Source: Methylobacter sp. (GTDB taxonomy: Bacteria > Pseudomonadota > Gammaproteobacteria > Methylococcales > Methylomonadaceae). Taken from it: a stretch of DNA of 37,202 nt. The translations under genes were made by a program, and so were the position numbers. Within the stretch, counting starts at the first letter, position 1. Each line of letters opens with the position of its first letter. The notes beneath the pieces are model-generated. The model saw nothing but the letters and a program-made list of their open reading frames with translations, made no database searches and was not told where the DNA came from. Where the stretch lies: assembly GCA_004299305.1 (NCBI GenBank), contig SCPZ01000016.1:1-37202 (forward strand). The letters run 5' to 3'. Positions 1 through 8,839 of the stretch are shown here, piece after piece.

Positions 1-26
1 ATTCACATCCCTGTGCTCTCGGCAAC

Positions 27-70
27 TGCTCCTGCGTTGCTCTACCTCCTGCATCCTTGCAGTCGTGGAT
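27..70. repeat. Dispersed repeat, copy A (second copy inside the rhodanese gene)
   Basis: Read on the minus strand this segment contains GACTGCAAGGATGCAGGAG followed by GTAGAGCAACGCAGGAGCA. A closely related string occurs on the coding strand of the rhodanese gene at 20530-20592. Its position next to another palindrome in non-coding DNA suggests a dispersed repeat unit. Family name not recognised. Confidence 0.55.
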
Positions 71-91
71 CCCGGCAATCCCTGCCGGGAT
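69..91. repeat. Short palindromic repeat (perfect hairpin)
   Basis: ATCCCGGCA (69-77) and TGCCGGGAT (83-91) pair perfectly around a 5-base loop. It is followed by GACGG, as in the widespread intergenic repeats that read roughly 'GGATxCCxGC...GCxGGxATGACG'. The rest of 1-457 shows no convincing gene. A 65-codon open frame at 57-254 runs through the repeats and looks spurious. The stretch 348-361 holds one copy of a TTTAAAGCGGGAC-like motif that recurs elsewhere in the window. Confidence 0.6.
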
Positions 92-457
92 GACGGTGTC
101 TCCCAGACACTTGTGTATAAAGGGCGTGCTGTGCGCGCTCCCAAATGAGAGCTTGGGAACGAGCGAAGCCACCAGCTTAAAACTGCCCCGGCTTATGTTG
201 GTAGCCATGAGGCTCGAGCATGGGGTGTTACAATTGCGGAAGATAAAAGAGTAGGTGTATCGTTCAGGGCGGCAGGTTTGCCCGGAGCTGGTTAAACAGA
301 GATAATGTACAGCTCATTTAAAGTTTGAATCGAAACTCAGGCTTCCAGTTTAAAGCGGGACGATTTTACGGATAACATTCCTTGCCGGGAGGTTATCTGT
401 TCCTACTTAAGTTGGTAGCCGAAACTTAATATGCCACTACAACCGTAAAGGGCTGAC

Positions 458-3400
458 TTGAAAATAAATTCTCTACAGCTGCTTCAACGCATGAAAATAT
501 GGCAGCTATGGCTGTTTTCAGTGATCCTGTCGATGCTGTTGACTGAGGCGGTTGTTGCCGTCATGGGGCTGGCGCTAAAGGGGACGGTGCCGTTCGATTA
601 TCTGCTGACCGGCTTGCTTGCATCTTTCTTTGTGGCCTCTTTGATTGTGGCTATGTTTGGCTACTTTCTTGAAAAGCTCTTGGAGAGTCAGTTGCAACTA
701 CGCGCCATCATTGAGGCCGAGCCTGAGTGTGTGAAACTGGTGGCCGTAGACGGAACTTTGTTACAAGTGAACCGTGCCGGATTGAATATGATCGAAGCGG
801 ATTCGTCGGACCAAATCGTCGGTCAGCATATAACGCAATTTATGACGCCGGAATACCGGGATGCCTTTATGGCCTTGACAAAACGCGTGTTCGAGGGCGA
901 GTCAGGCAACCTGAAGTTTGAGATGCATGGCTTAAAGGGTTCGCATCGCTGGATGGATGCACATACGGTTCCGTTGCGCGATGCACACGGCCATATCACC
1001 GCATTGCTTGCGGTGACTCGCGACATCACCGAGCACAAAGCAGCGGAAACGGCTCGACAAGAAGCGTTGGATAGACTCCAAAAAATTGCCAGCCGGGTGC
1101 CCGGACTGGTCTTTCAATTTCAAATGCGCCCCGATGGCAGTTACTGCTTTCCTTTCGCCAGTGAAGCGATCCGCGACATCTACCGGGTCAGTCCTGAGGA
1201 TGTCCGAGACGATGCCTCCAAAGTATTTGCCATTTTGCACCCCGACGACTACGACAGCGTCGTCGCCTCTATCAAGGCATCGGCACGCAACTTAATACCT
1301 TGGCACTATGAGTATCGGGTGATGTTTGGCGACGGTACGGTGCGTTGGCTGTTCGGCAATTCATTACCGCAACGGGAAATAGACGGATCGGTGCTCTGGC
1401 ACGGATTCATCACCGATGTCACTGAGCGCAAGCGGGCGACGACAGCGCTGTTGGAGAGCGAAGCCCGTTTTCGTACTATGGCGGACAGCGCGCCGGTGCT
1501 GATCTGGATAGCCAGTCCGGACAAATTTTTCCACTATTTTAATAAGGGCTGGCTGGAATTTACCGGACGAACCATGGAGCAGGAAGTAGGCAACGGCTGG
1601 ATAGAAAACGTCCATCCCGAAGACTTTCAGCGTTGCTTCGAGACCTACGTGAGCAGTTTCGATGCCCGGCGGGAATTCAGTATGGAATATCGTTTGCGCC
1701 GTTTTGATGGTGAATACCGTTGGCTGCTCGATCATGGCGTGCCGCTTTATGACGAGCAAGAAACATTTCTGGGCTACATCGGCTCCTGTATCGATATTAC
1801 TAGGCGCAAGCTGGCGGAGACGGACCTGCGTATTGCATCTACCGCTTTCGAGTCCCAGGAAGCCATGGCCATCACCGATAAGAATCAAGTCATCCTGAGG
1901 GTCAATCAGGCTTTTGTCCGGGTTACCGGCTACAGTGTCGAGGAGGTTGTCGGTAAAACGCCGGCCCTGCTTAAGTCCGGTCGTCAGGATGCCGAGTTCT
2001 ATCAGGCTATGTGGGAAAGTTTGTCCAACGATGGGCACTGGCAGGGCGAAATCTGGAATCGGCGCAAGAACGGTGAAGTGTATCCTGAATGGCTCAATAT
2101 TACCGCCGTAACCGACGAACGCGGTCGGGTTACCAACTATGTCGCATCGTTTTCCGACATCACCGAACGCAAGACGGCGGAATACGAGATCCAGCATCTG
2201 GCCTTCTACGACCCGCTTACCCAGCTTCCTAACCGTCGGTTGTTACAGGAGCGCTTGAAGCACGGCATTGACGTGGAACGACGCGAAGGCAAGCAACTGG
2301 CATTATTGATGCTCGACCTGGATAGGTTTAAAGCCGTCAACGATAGTCTGGGTCATCAGGCGGGTGATGCCTTACTGCAACAAGTCGCAACAAGAATCAC
2401 AAGCCGGTTGCGCGAGGTGGATATGGTCGCACGATTGGGGGGCGATGAATTTATTGTGTTGTTGGAAGATATTAGCCACCCGGATGATGCCGCGCGGGTC
2501 GCTGAAGAAATTATCGCCTCTTTAAGCAAACCTTTTCAGCTCATTCAAAGCGACGATGTGCGGATTGGCGCCAGTATCGGTATCGGCCTGTATCCACAAC
2601 ACGGGGATAGCGCTGAAATATTATTGGATCACGCCGATGCCGCGTTGTATCACGCCAAAGACCAGGGGCGCGGCTGTTTTGCCTATTTTTCCGAAGACCT
2701 GACTATCGCTGTTCGTGAACGTATTGCCTTGGAAGTGCGCTTGCGTAAGGCGATTGAACAAGAGGAGTTGCGCGTGTTCTACCAGGCGCAAACGGATATT
2801 GCCAGCGGTCGCATTGTCGGCGCGGAAGCTTTAGTGCGTTGGCTGGACCCTGTCGAGGGCTTGATTCCCCCGGTCCGCTTTATTCCCATTGCCGAAGAAA
2901 CCAAGCTAATTGTGGAGATTGGCGAATGGGTGTTGCGCGAAACCTGTAGGCAAGGTCGGCAATGGCTGGATATGGGCTTGCCTCCGTTAACTCTGGCGGT
3001 TAATGTATCTCCGCAGCAATTCCGGCGTAGCGATATTAACGCTTTGGTTGCTACGGTGCTGCAAGACACCGGTTTTCCGGCCAGGCAATTGGAATTGGAA
3101 ATAACCGAAAGCGGACTGATGGAAAACCATGACAAAACTACGCATATTCTCAACAGTCTGCACGCTCAAGGCATTCATCTTGCCATTGACGATTTCGGCA
3201 CCGGTTATTCGTCGCTGACCTATCTCAAGCACTTTCCCCTGGATGTACTGAAAATCGATAAGAGTTTTATCGATGATATTCCCCATAATAAGGATGACAT
3301 GGAAATTGCATCGACCATTGTGGCGATAGGGCATACCTTAGGTTTCAAAGTGCTGGCGGAAGGCGTGGAAACCTTGGAGCAGTTGGCTTTCTTGCAAGCG

Positions 3401-3505
3401 CAAAACTGTGATTTATACCAAGGCTATCTTAAAAGTCGCCCGCTGCCGGCGGATGAATTTGTCATCCTGCTCCAGGCGGATGAGGCATTTCACAAAAATA
3501 ACTAA
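458..3505 (+). CDS. Membrane-anchored PAS-GGDEF-EAL cyclic-di-GMP protein
   Basis: This 1015-residue protein likely both makes and degrades the second messenger cyclic di-GMP at the inner membrane. Two hydrophobic segments (about residues 15-40 and 47-70) come first, then four PAS/PAC-type sensor domains (about 73-190, 195-325, 330-450, 455-575), a GGDEF domain and a C-terminal EAL domain. The GGDEF motif is intact at residues 661-665 and is preceded, five residues upstream, by RxxD (REVD), the usual product-inhibition site. The EAL motif is at 790-792, and downstream ELEITE, DDFGTG and AEGVET phosphodiesterase motifs are all present. Both activities are therefore possible; the net direction cannot be told. 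The chosen start is TTG at 458, because AAAGGG (447-452) lies five bases upstream; the next ATG (491) has no ribosome site. The sensed signal is unknown. It appears monocistronic. Confidence 0.93.
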   Translation: MKINSLQLLQRMKIWQLWLFSVILSMLLTEAVVAVMGLALKGTVPFDYLLTGLLASFFVASLIVAMFGYFLEKLLESQLQLRAIIEAEPECVKLVAVDGTLLQVNRAGLNMIEADSSDQIVGQHITQFMTPEYRDAFMALTKRVFEGESGNLKFEMHGLKGSHRWMDAHTVPLRDAHGHITALLAVTRDITEHKAAETARQEALDRLQKIASRVPGLVFQFQMRPDGSYCFPFASEAIRDIYRVSPEDVRDDASKVFAILHPDDYDSVVASIKASARNLIPWHYEYRVMFGDGTVRWLFGNSLPQREIDGSVLWHGFITDVTERKRATTALLESEARFRTMADSAPVLIWIASPDKFFHYFNKGWLEFTGRTMEQEVGNGWIENVHPEDFQRCFETYVSSFDARREFSMEYRLRRFDGEYRWLLDHGVPLYDEQETFLGYIGSCIDITRRKLAETDLRIASTAFESQEAMAITDKNQVILRVNQAFVRVTGYSVEEVVGKTPALLKSGRQDAEFYQAMWESLSNDGHWQGEIWNRRKNGEVYPEWLNITAVTDERGRVTNYVASFSDITERKTAEYEIQHLAFYDPLTQLPNRRLLQERLKHGIDVERREGKQLALLMLDLDRFKAVNDSLGHQAGDALLQQVATRITSRLREVDMVARLGGDEFIVLLEDISHPDDAARVAEEIIASLSKPFQLIQSDDVRIGASIGIGLYPQHGDSAEILLDHADAALYHAKDQGRGCFAYFSEDLTIAVRERIALEVRLRKAIEQEELRVFYQAQTDIASGRIVGAEALVRWLDPVEGLIPPVRFIPIAEETKLIVEIGEWVLRETCRQGRQWLDMGLPPLTLAVNVSPQQFRRSDINALVATVLQDTGFPARQLELEITESGLMENHDKTTHILNSLHAQGIHLAIDDFGTGYSSLTYLKHFPLDVLKIDKSFIDDIPHNKDDMEIASTIVAIGHTLGFKVLAEGVETLEQLAFLQAQNCDLYQGYLKSRPLPADEFVILLQADEAFHKNN

Positions 3506-3523
3506 ACATTAGGGCAACCTACA

Positions 3524-3574
3524 TAAGCCGGGACAAAACCTGGAAGGTTTGCCGTTCCTGGAGGTCCCGGCTTA
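3524..3574. repeat. Inverted repeat / possible terminator after the GGDEF-EAL gene
   Basis: TAAGCCGGGAC (3524-3534) pairs with GTCCCGGCTTA (3564-3574), an 11-bp perfect stem. The 29-base interior contains ACCTGGAAGGT, which resembles half of the perfect palindrome at 37111-37143. There is no T-run after it, so it is more likely a repeat element than a classical terminator. The rest of 3506-3690 shows no gene. Confidence 0.55.
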
Positions 3575-3690
3575 AACAGATGGCCAACATTAGCAGCAAC
3601 TGGAATAGTTTTTAGCGTCATGCTAAGCTCAATTGCATTTTTGATTTCCCTCAATCACATGTCAACACAATAGAAATTAGGAGTACACAA

Positions 3691-4245
3691 ATGGAATCGC
3701 AAGAGTTAGTTAAAGTATGGGACCTCCCACTCAGGGTTTTTCACTGGCTGTTGGTTGCCGGATTTTTTACCGCTTACCTGACTGAAGATGACTTATTAAC
3801 AGTTCATGTCTGGGCGGGTTATCTGGTAACCGGATTATTGGTATTCAGATTGGTCTGGGGATTTATCGGTAATGATTATGCCCGGTTTTCGAGTTTTTTA
3901 TGTCGTCCCGCCCAGTCAATTGCGTACATTAAAGATCTGGTCGCATTAAAAACCCAGCGTTACATCGGCCACAACCCGGCTGGTGCGGCCATGATTGTAT
4001 TATTGCTGCTCAGTTTATTAGCAACGGTCATCACCGGGTTGGCAGTGTACGGCGCCGACCAGGCAGCCGGACCGCTAGCTGCGATAGGCCCCGGTAACGA
4101 GAAAATGTGGGAAGAGGTGCATGAATTCTTCGCTAACTTTACTCTGGTGCTGGTGTTTGTACATGTTGCAGGCGTAGCCATTGAAAGTTATATACACCGT
4201 GAAAACCTAGCCAGAGCCATGGTGCATGGGTATAAAAAGAAATAA
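3691..4245 (+). CDS. Cytochrome b561-type membrane protein
   Basis: A 184-residue integral membrane protein of the bacterial cytochrome b561 / Ni,Fe-hydrogenase b-type subunit family, expected to carry two b haems and shuttle electrons between the quinone pool and a partner. The N-terminal KVWDLPLRVFHW is the family signature. There are four hydrophobic segments (about 14-30, 37-58, 98-121, 147-166). Candidate haem-ligand histidines lie inside or beside them: H18, H39, H144 and H158. The start ATG follows AGGAG (3679-3683) at a normal distance. No hydrogenase, c-type cytochrome or other partner gene is adjacent, so the electron donor and acceptor are unknown. It appears to be transcribed alone. 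Family assignment is secure; specific role is not. Confidence 0.85.
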   Translation: MESQELVKVWDLPLRVFHWLLVAGFFTAYLTEDDLLTVHVWAGYLVTGLLVFRLVWGFIGNDYARFSSFLCRPAQSIAYIKDLVALKTQRYIGHNPAGAAMIVLLLLSLLATVITGLAVYGADQAAGPLAAIGPGNEKMWEEVHEFFANFTLVLVFVHVAGVAIESYIHRENLARAMVHGYKKK

Positions 4246-4260
4246 TCTCTATTGCTAAGG

Positions 4261-4378
4261 TAACTCGCAAAAATAAACCACCACATCAATCTTGGCTACC
4301 AACTAAGCCGGGACACATAGCCAATATCTGTATTATCCGTATTCCATTTTTTAGCTACGGAAGTTTTATTGCGAGTTA
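4261..4378. repeat. MITE-like inverted-repeat element (about 118 bp)
   Basis: TAACTCGCAA (4261-4270) is matched by TTGCGAGTTA (4369-4378) in inverted orientation, and the flanks (GCTAAGG before, GCTAA after) extend the symmetry imperfectly. The interior contains TAAGCCGGGAC, the same string that forms the left arm of the repeat at 3524. It fills nearly the whole gap between two convergent genes and encodes nothing. A small non-autonomous element is plausible; no target-site duplication was identified. Confidence 0.45.
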
Positions 4379-4394
4379 GCTAAATCCTGCCACG

Positions 4395-5027
4395 CTAGCT
4401 GCGGTTTAACGCCGCCGCAGCATCTTGTTCGTTACCTGCCAGATGTGCGTCGCGAGGCGGCAATACGTCTGCAACGACTTCCAGGCGTTTCCAGGCTGGC
4501 ACCGGCGTTTCGCAATGTTGCTTGGGCACGAATGCCGATTCTTCAACCAGGGTCATTTTGTGGATATAACGCGGGCAGTTGGGGAACATTTCCCGCACTT
4601 TTACCCGCAACACCAGTTCCGCCTCGGGCCAGTGGTCCATTAAAGGATCATCGTCCTGTATGAAGGCGCTGCCGTTTAAGCGAAGCCGGGCTTGCCGCTG
4701 AAAGTCGACGAACAACAGGCTGACCTGCTCGTTAACCAATACATTGCCTGCTGACAGGTACATGCCGCTGCCGTCGTAGAGCGGAAAAGCCAGGGTGCGT
4801 TCATCGATCACTTTGACTAGGCCGACGCTGCCGCCCTTGTAGGAACAGTTTGGCCGTCCTTCACGGTCGACGGTGGCTAAGAAAAACATGTTCTGTTCTT
4901 CGATAAATGCCCGGTCTTCGGGGCTGATTTGGCCGCTGACAATAGCCTCGACGAGACGGTCGGCCATAGGGCGGGTCTCGAAACGGTCTTGCAGTTGCCG
5001 GTTGCCTTCATGGTAAAAATTACTCAT
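4395..5027 (-). CDS. Pyridoxamine 5'-phosphate oxidase-like FMN-binding protein
   Basis: A 210-residue protein of the split-barrel, flavin-binding pyridoxamine-phosphate-oxidase-related family. Visible family features are the N-terminal SNFYHEGNRQLQDRF, the strand ENMFFLATVDREGRPNCSYK, and the later GNVLVNEQVSLLFVDF segment. Members bind FMN or related cofactors and usually act as small reductases or oxidases; the substrate cannot be deduced and this is not the biosynthetic PdxH. The frame is open further upstream to 5153, but the start at 5027 is preferred: AGGAG lies just upstream (minus strand, CCAGGAGCGGCAATG) and the protein then begins in the way typical of the family, whereas the extra 42 residues look like translated intergenic repeat. 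It is transcribed convergently with the cytochrome gene. Confidence 0.82.
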   Translation of the reverse strand: MSNFYHEGNRQLQDRFETRPMADRLVEAIVSGQISPEDRAFIEEQNMFFLATVDREGRPNCSYKGGSVGLVKVIDERTLAFPLYDGSGMYLSAGNVLVNEQVSLLFVDFQRQARLRLNGSAFIQDDDPLMDHWPEAELVLRVKVREMFPNCPRYIHKMTLVEESAFVPKQHCETPVPAWKRLEVVADVLPPRDAHLAGNEQDAAAALNRS

Positions 5028-5128
5028 TGCCGCTCCTGGACGATATTGTTTGGTAAAAATGCATTGGCGAACTCGGATTTGATGTGGGGAGGATTGGATT
5101 AGGAATGCGCACGAAATAACTTCGACAA

Positions 5129-5361
5129 CTAGCTCCCTCTCCTGCTGGAGCATAACTAGCTACACAACTTTTTTGTATCATAAATACAATGGGTTGCAAG
5201 TTGACCTAGCTCCCTCTCCTGTTGGAGAGGGTTGGGGAGAGGAGAATAAAAACAAGCATTTATATCCCCCTCATCCCGACCTTCTCCCTCAAGGGAGAAG
5301 GAGCCGGTACTTGTGTAGATACTTATGCTACTGGAGAGGGCTGGGGTGAGGAGAATAAAAT
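5129..5361. repeat. Cluster of CTCCCTCTCC / GGAGAGGG intergenic repeats
   Basis: Several copies of one short repeat lie together. CTAGCTCCCTCTCCTG occurs at about 5129 and 5206. GGAGAGGG-y-TGGGG-w-GAGGAGAATAAAA occurs at about 5225 and again at about 5334. CCCCTCATCCCGACCTTCTC (about 5266) is the inverted form. Together they could fold into long hairpins. This type of repeat is common between genes in many Gammaproteobacteria. No gene is supported between 5028 and 5480. Confidence 0.65.
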
Positions 5362-5480
5362 GCATAAGTTATTTCATGCTAGTTCCTTAGCTAAAGTCCT
5401 ATCCATCCGCACGTCCATTAAAATAAAAAAGTTATAATAGCATTTTTAACAAAACTCACGCGTTGGAAAAGGCAATAACG

Positions 5481-6353
5481 ATGATGGACAAAGCAATGGA
5501 TAGAATCAGGCAGTATTGGTTATTAGCGCGATTTGATAAGCCTATCGGCATCCTGATTTTATTATGGCCGGCATTGTGGGCGCTGTGGGTCGCCAGTGAC
5601 GGCAAACCCGATTTGCTGGTGCTGACCGTTATTTGTCTGGGCGTGGTGTTGATGCGGGCCGCCGGTTGCGTGATTAACGATTACGCCGACCGCGACTTCG
5701 ATCCGTATGTCGAGCGCACCAAGCAGCGGCCTATCGCGGCGGGCAAGGTAAAACCCAAGGAAGCGCTGCTGGTTTTTGTGGTGCTGTGTTTGTGCGCTTT
5801 CGGTCTGGTGTTATTGCTGAATATCTACACCATCATGCTGTCGTTCATCGCCGCATTTTTGGCCGCCAGTTATCCGTTTATGAAACGATATACCCAGTTG
5901 CCGCAGGCTTATTTGGGCATCGCTTTCGGCTGGGCGGTGCCGATGTCTTTTACCGCGCAGACCAACAGCATCCCGCTGGTGGCCTGGGTGATGTATTTGG
6001 CGGTCGTATTATGGGCCTTGGTTTATGACACCATGTATGCGATGGTCGATAAGGACGATGACTTAAAAATAGGCGTTAAATCGACGGCCATACTGTTCGG
6101 CGTTTATGATCGGCACATTATGGGTGGATTGCAGCTCGTCATCCTCGGATTGTTGGTTACAGTCGGGCAAATGGCGCATACGAGTTGGCCTTATTATGGC
6201 GGGATTTTGATCGCAGCAGGCTTGTCGGCTTATCAGCAAAAACTGATTTTTCACCGGGAAAAAGCGCTGTGTTTTAAGGCGTTTTTAAATAATAACTGGT
6301 TTGGTCTGGCCGTATTTTTAGGGTTGGTTGTGGATTATTGGCAGCGATGGTAG
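5481..6353 (+). CDS. ubiA: 4-hydroxybenzoate octaprenyltransferase UbiA
   Basis: UbiA attaches the polyprenyl tail to 4-hydroxybenzoate, an early membrane step in ubiquinone synthesis. The 290-residue protein has the expected many transmembrane segments and both aspartate-rich prenyl-diphosphate/Mg motifs: NDYADRDFD in the first half and [12 protein letters not shown] in the second. Length equals that of the E. coli enzyme if translation starts at ATG 5481, which is preceded by GGAAAAGG (5465-5472). A TTG at 5463 would add six residues but overlaps this ribosome site. No ubiC is adjacent. A degenerate copy of its 3' end (matching 6189-6280) is found 5.4 kb downstream at 11628-11710, on the far side of the defence and toxin-antitoxin genes. 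Confidence 0.95.
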   Translation: MMDKAMDRIRQYWLLARFDKPIGILILLWPALWALWVASDGKPDLLVLTVICLGVVLMRAAGCVINDYADRDFDPYVERTKQRPIAAGKVKPKEALLVFVVLCLCAFGLVLLLNIYTIMLSFIAAFLAASYPFMKRYTQLPQAYLGIAFGWAVPMSFTAQTNSIPLVAWVMYLAVVLWALVYDTMYAMVDKDDDLKIGVKSTAILFGVYDRHIMGGLQLVILGLLVTVGQMAHTSWPYYGGILIAAGLSAYQQKLIFHREKALCFKAFLNNNWFGLAVFLGLVVDYWQRW

Positions 6354-6377
6354 GTCGGGCAGGCTTTTATGCCCGAC
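6354..6377 (+). terminator. Hairpin directly after ubiA stop codon
   Basis: GTCGGGCA (6354-6361) pairs with TGCCCGAC (6370-6377) around an 8-base loop and is followed by ATTTCT. The stem starts at the base after the ubiA stop codon. GTCGGGCA recurs at about 6444, so it may also be a dispersed repeat acting as a weak terminator. The rest of 6378-6556 shows no gene. Confidence 0.5.
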
Positions 6378-6556
6378 ATTTCTAGGCTTGAGAACGGAAT
6401 GAACTTTGATTTAACCGCCTCTGTTTCTCCATTTATGTCGTAATGTCGGGCAAAGATAAAGCTTTTGCTGGACCTATAAGACTAATATGCAATATGAGTG
6501 GCTAAAATAAAAGCACTAAGCTACTCTACGGGCTAACGACAAAAAATGGAGACACA

Positions 6557-8839
6557 ATGCATATTAAATTTGTAGAAATACAAAATTTTCGTAAGCTCAA
6601 GTCGATTCGAATTGACTTCACCGAAAATAAAACGCTGTTCGTGGGCGCTAACAACAGCGGCAAGACCTCCGCTATGGTTGCTTTGGAGCATTTCCTGATC
6701 AATCAAAGCCATTTCACGACCAATGACTTTACTCTGTCAAACTGGGCGCCTATCAATAAAATAGGGACTAACTGGGAAGAGCATACAGAATCGCAAAGTC
6801 CCAGTCTGAGTGAATGGGAACAAGTACTGCCATCCATGGATGTCTGGCTACAAGTGGCGAACAACGAAATACATTTCGTCCAAAACCTGTTGCCAACTTT
6901 GGATTGGGAAGGCGGACTCCTTGGCGTTCGCCTACGATTAGAGCCGAAAAATATCGACGACTTGTACAAAGACTATCTTTTGTCCATCAAAGCAGCCAAA
7001 GATACAAAAGAGGAAGCGGCTAATCAGAAAACAGAAGGCGGCGGAGAATATACCGTAGCATTATGGCCAAGAACGATGCATGATTTCTTGGGGCGGCAAT
7101 TGCGAAGCCATTTTAAAGTATGCGCCTATTCATTGGATCCAACGAAGCGCATCCCTCCTGAAAATGGCGTGGCACAACCTCAGCTCTTACCTCATGGAAG
7201 CGAACCAATAGAAGGCGATCCATTTAAGGGGCTTATTCGCATTGACAAAATCAATGCACAGCGCGGATTTGAGGATGCGAACTCCAAAGATAGCGATGGA
7301 AAGGATGGTCACACACACTCTCAAAAACGAAAATTATCAGAACAACTTTGCTCCTATTACGACACACATCTTGATTCTTCTAAATTTCCAGGACCTGAAG
7401 ATTTGGATGCTTTACAGGCGATTGAGACTGCACAAAATGTGTTTAATGAAAAACTAAGAGAGGGTTTTTCAAATGCTTTTAATGAACTTGAAAACTTGAA
7501 TTATCCGGGATTCATGGAGCCGAGGTTAAGTATCTCGACCCAAATTAAACCAACGGATGGATTGAGCCACAATGCAGCGGTTCAATATGAAGTGATGGAT
7601 GCTGGTTCTTTGCGTTTGCCCGAGCAATACAACGGCCTTGGTTATCAAAATTTGATCTTTATGGTTTTTGAATTGATGAGCGTTCGTGATAAATGGATGC
7701 GGGTTCGCAAAGCGGCGAAAAAATCCAGCGAAAGTTTTTTCCTGCCGCGATTGCATTTGGTTCTTGTGGAAGAGCCAGAGGCACATTTACATGTGCAAGT
7801 TCAACAGGTCTTCATTAATAAGGCCTACGAAATTTTGCGCAACCATGATGATTTGGGCGAGAACAACAGTTTCACGACTCAATTAGTTGTTAGCACCCAT
7901 TCCAGCCATATTGCGCATGAATGCGAGTTTTCATGTCTACGTTATTTTCGTCGACTGCCAGCAGTCGATTCGGCCTCGGTTCCTACCTCGACGGTCGTTA
8001 ATCTGTCTGAGGTTTTTGGGAAAAATGACGAAACTGAAAAATTTGTCACTCGCTATTTAAAGGCGACACATTGTGATCTGTTTTTTGCCGACGCAGCTAT
8101 TTTGGTTGAAGGTTCGGCTGAGCGTATGCTAGTGCCACACTTTATCCGTAACCAATTTAAAGATTTGAGCCAGAGCTATATCACCTTGCTGGAGATTGCT
8201 GGTAGCCATGCGCATCGCTTACAACCTCTGATTGAGCATCTTGGATTGATTACATTGGTTATCACTGATCTCGATGCCGTAGAGCCAACTGGGAATCATC
8301 GAGCTGTTCAGCCTATAAAAAGCGAAAAACAAATCACTGGCAACGATACTTTAAAAAAGTGGCTGCCCGAAAAAAAATTGATCGACGAACTGTTAGATGC
8401 CTCGACTGAAAAAATTAAAAAATATGATCGTTTCTTTTCAGTTTGTGTTGCTTACCAGATTCCAGTTTTTGTTAAACTGGAACAAGACAGTGATCCCGTA
8501 GAGGCTCTCTCGAATACGTTTGAAGACGCTCTGGTCTTTGAAAATATAACGATTTTTAGAGAGTTAAAGGGTAACGGTCTGATAAATAAATTTAGGGATG
8601 CTATAAACACGCACAAAACTCCAGAAGCTTTGAGTGGGGAAATGTTTAAAATTCTTAAGGAAGGCAAAAAAGCTGAATTTGCCCTCGAACTGCTCTACTC
8701 AGAAGAACCGGAGAAACTTAACACACCAACTTACATTAGCGAGGGGTTATCTTGGTTGCAGGAACAGCTGCAACGAAAACAGCTAGAAGTTTTAGATGTT
8801 AGAGAGCCGCCATTGATTGAAGCAGAAGGAAAGGTGTGA
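6557..8839 (+). CDS. OLD-family ATPase/TOPRIM nuclease (GajA-like, Gabija-type defence)
   Basis: A 760-residue protein with an N-terminal ABC-type ATPase and a C-terminal TOPRIM nuclease domain. The Walker A motif GANNSGKTS is at residues 30-38, Walker B (LVLVEEPEAH) at about 401-410 and the switch histidine in STHSSH at 446-451. The TOPRIM glutamate is in VEGSAE (E518, E522), and the metal-binding DLD is at 571-573, so the nuclease looks intact. OLD nucleases next to a UvrD-like helicase are class 2 OLD systems; the known defence example is Gabija, where GajA is a nucleotide-regulated DNA-nicking enzyme. This protein is clearly longer than the roughly 580-residue reference GajA, with extra sequence between Walker A and Walker B. 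The start follows GGAG (6548-6551). Base composition looks more AT-rich than the flanking housekeeping genes, consistent with transfer. Defence is inferred from family and context. Confidence 0.88.
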   Translation: MHIKFVEIQNFRKLKSIRIDFTENKTLFVGANNSGKTSAMVALEHFLINQSHFTTNDFTLSNWAPINKIGTNWEEHTESQSPSLSEWEQVLPSMDVWLQVANNEIHFVQNLLPTLDWEGGLLGVRLRLEPKNIDDLYKDYLLSIKAAKDTKEEAANQKTEGGGEYTVALWPRTMHDFLGRQLRSHFKVCAYSLDPTKRIPPENGVAQPQLLPHGSEPIEGDPFKGLIRIDKINAQRGFEDANSKDSDGKDGHTHSQKRKLSEQLCSYYDTHLDSSKFPGPEDLDALQAIETAQNVFNEKLREGFSNAFNELENLNYPGFMEPRLSISTQIKPTDGLSHNAAVQYEVMDAGSLRLPEQYNGLGYQNLIFMVFELMSVRDKWMRVRKAAKKSSESFFLPRLHLVLVEEPEAHLHVQVQQVFINKAYEILRNHDDLGENNSFTTQLVVSTHSSHIAHECEFSCLRYFRRLPAVDSASVPTSTVVNLSEVFGKNDETEKFVTRYLKATHCDLFFADAAILVEGSAERMLVPHFIRNQFKDLSQSYITLLEIAGSHAHRLQPLIEHLGLITLVITDLDAVEPTGNHRAVQPIKSEKQITGNDTLKKWLPEKKLIDELLDASTEKIKKYDRFFSVCVAYQIPVFVKLEQDSDPVEALSNTFEDALVFENITIFRELKGNGLINKFRDAINTHKTPEALSGEMFKILKEGKKAEFALELLYSEEPEKLNTPTYISEGLSWLQEQLQRKQLEVLDVREPPLIEAEGKV

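Noticed and set aside
57-254. 65-codon open frame at the window start
   Set aside because: It runs through palindromic repeats and has no ribosome site or family.
260-457. Possible cyclic-di-GMP riboswitch upstream of the GGDEF-EAL gene
   Set aside because: I looked for the conserved GEMM-type core and tetraloop-receptor strings and did not find them; only a weak GGATAAC/GTTATC hairpin is present.
1364-2197. 277-codon reverse frame opposite the PAS domains
   Set aside because: The plus-strand protein in this region has full PAS and GGDEF signatures; the reverse frame has none and no ribosome site.
5028-5153. 42-residue N-terminal extension of the FMN-binding protein
   Set aside because: A strong ribosome site precedes the internal ATG at 5027, and the extension is not like family members and runs into a repeat.
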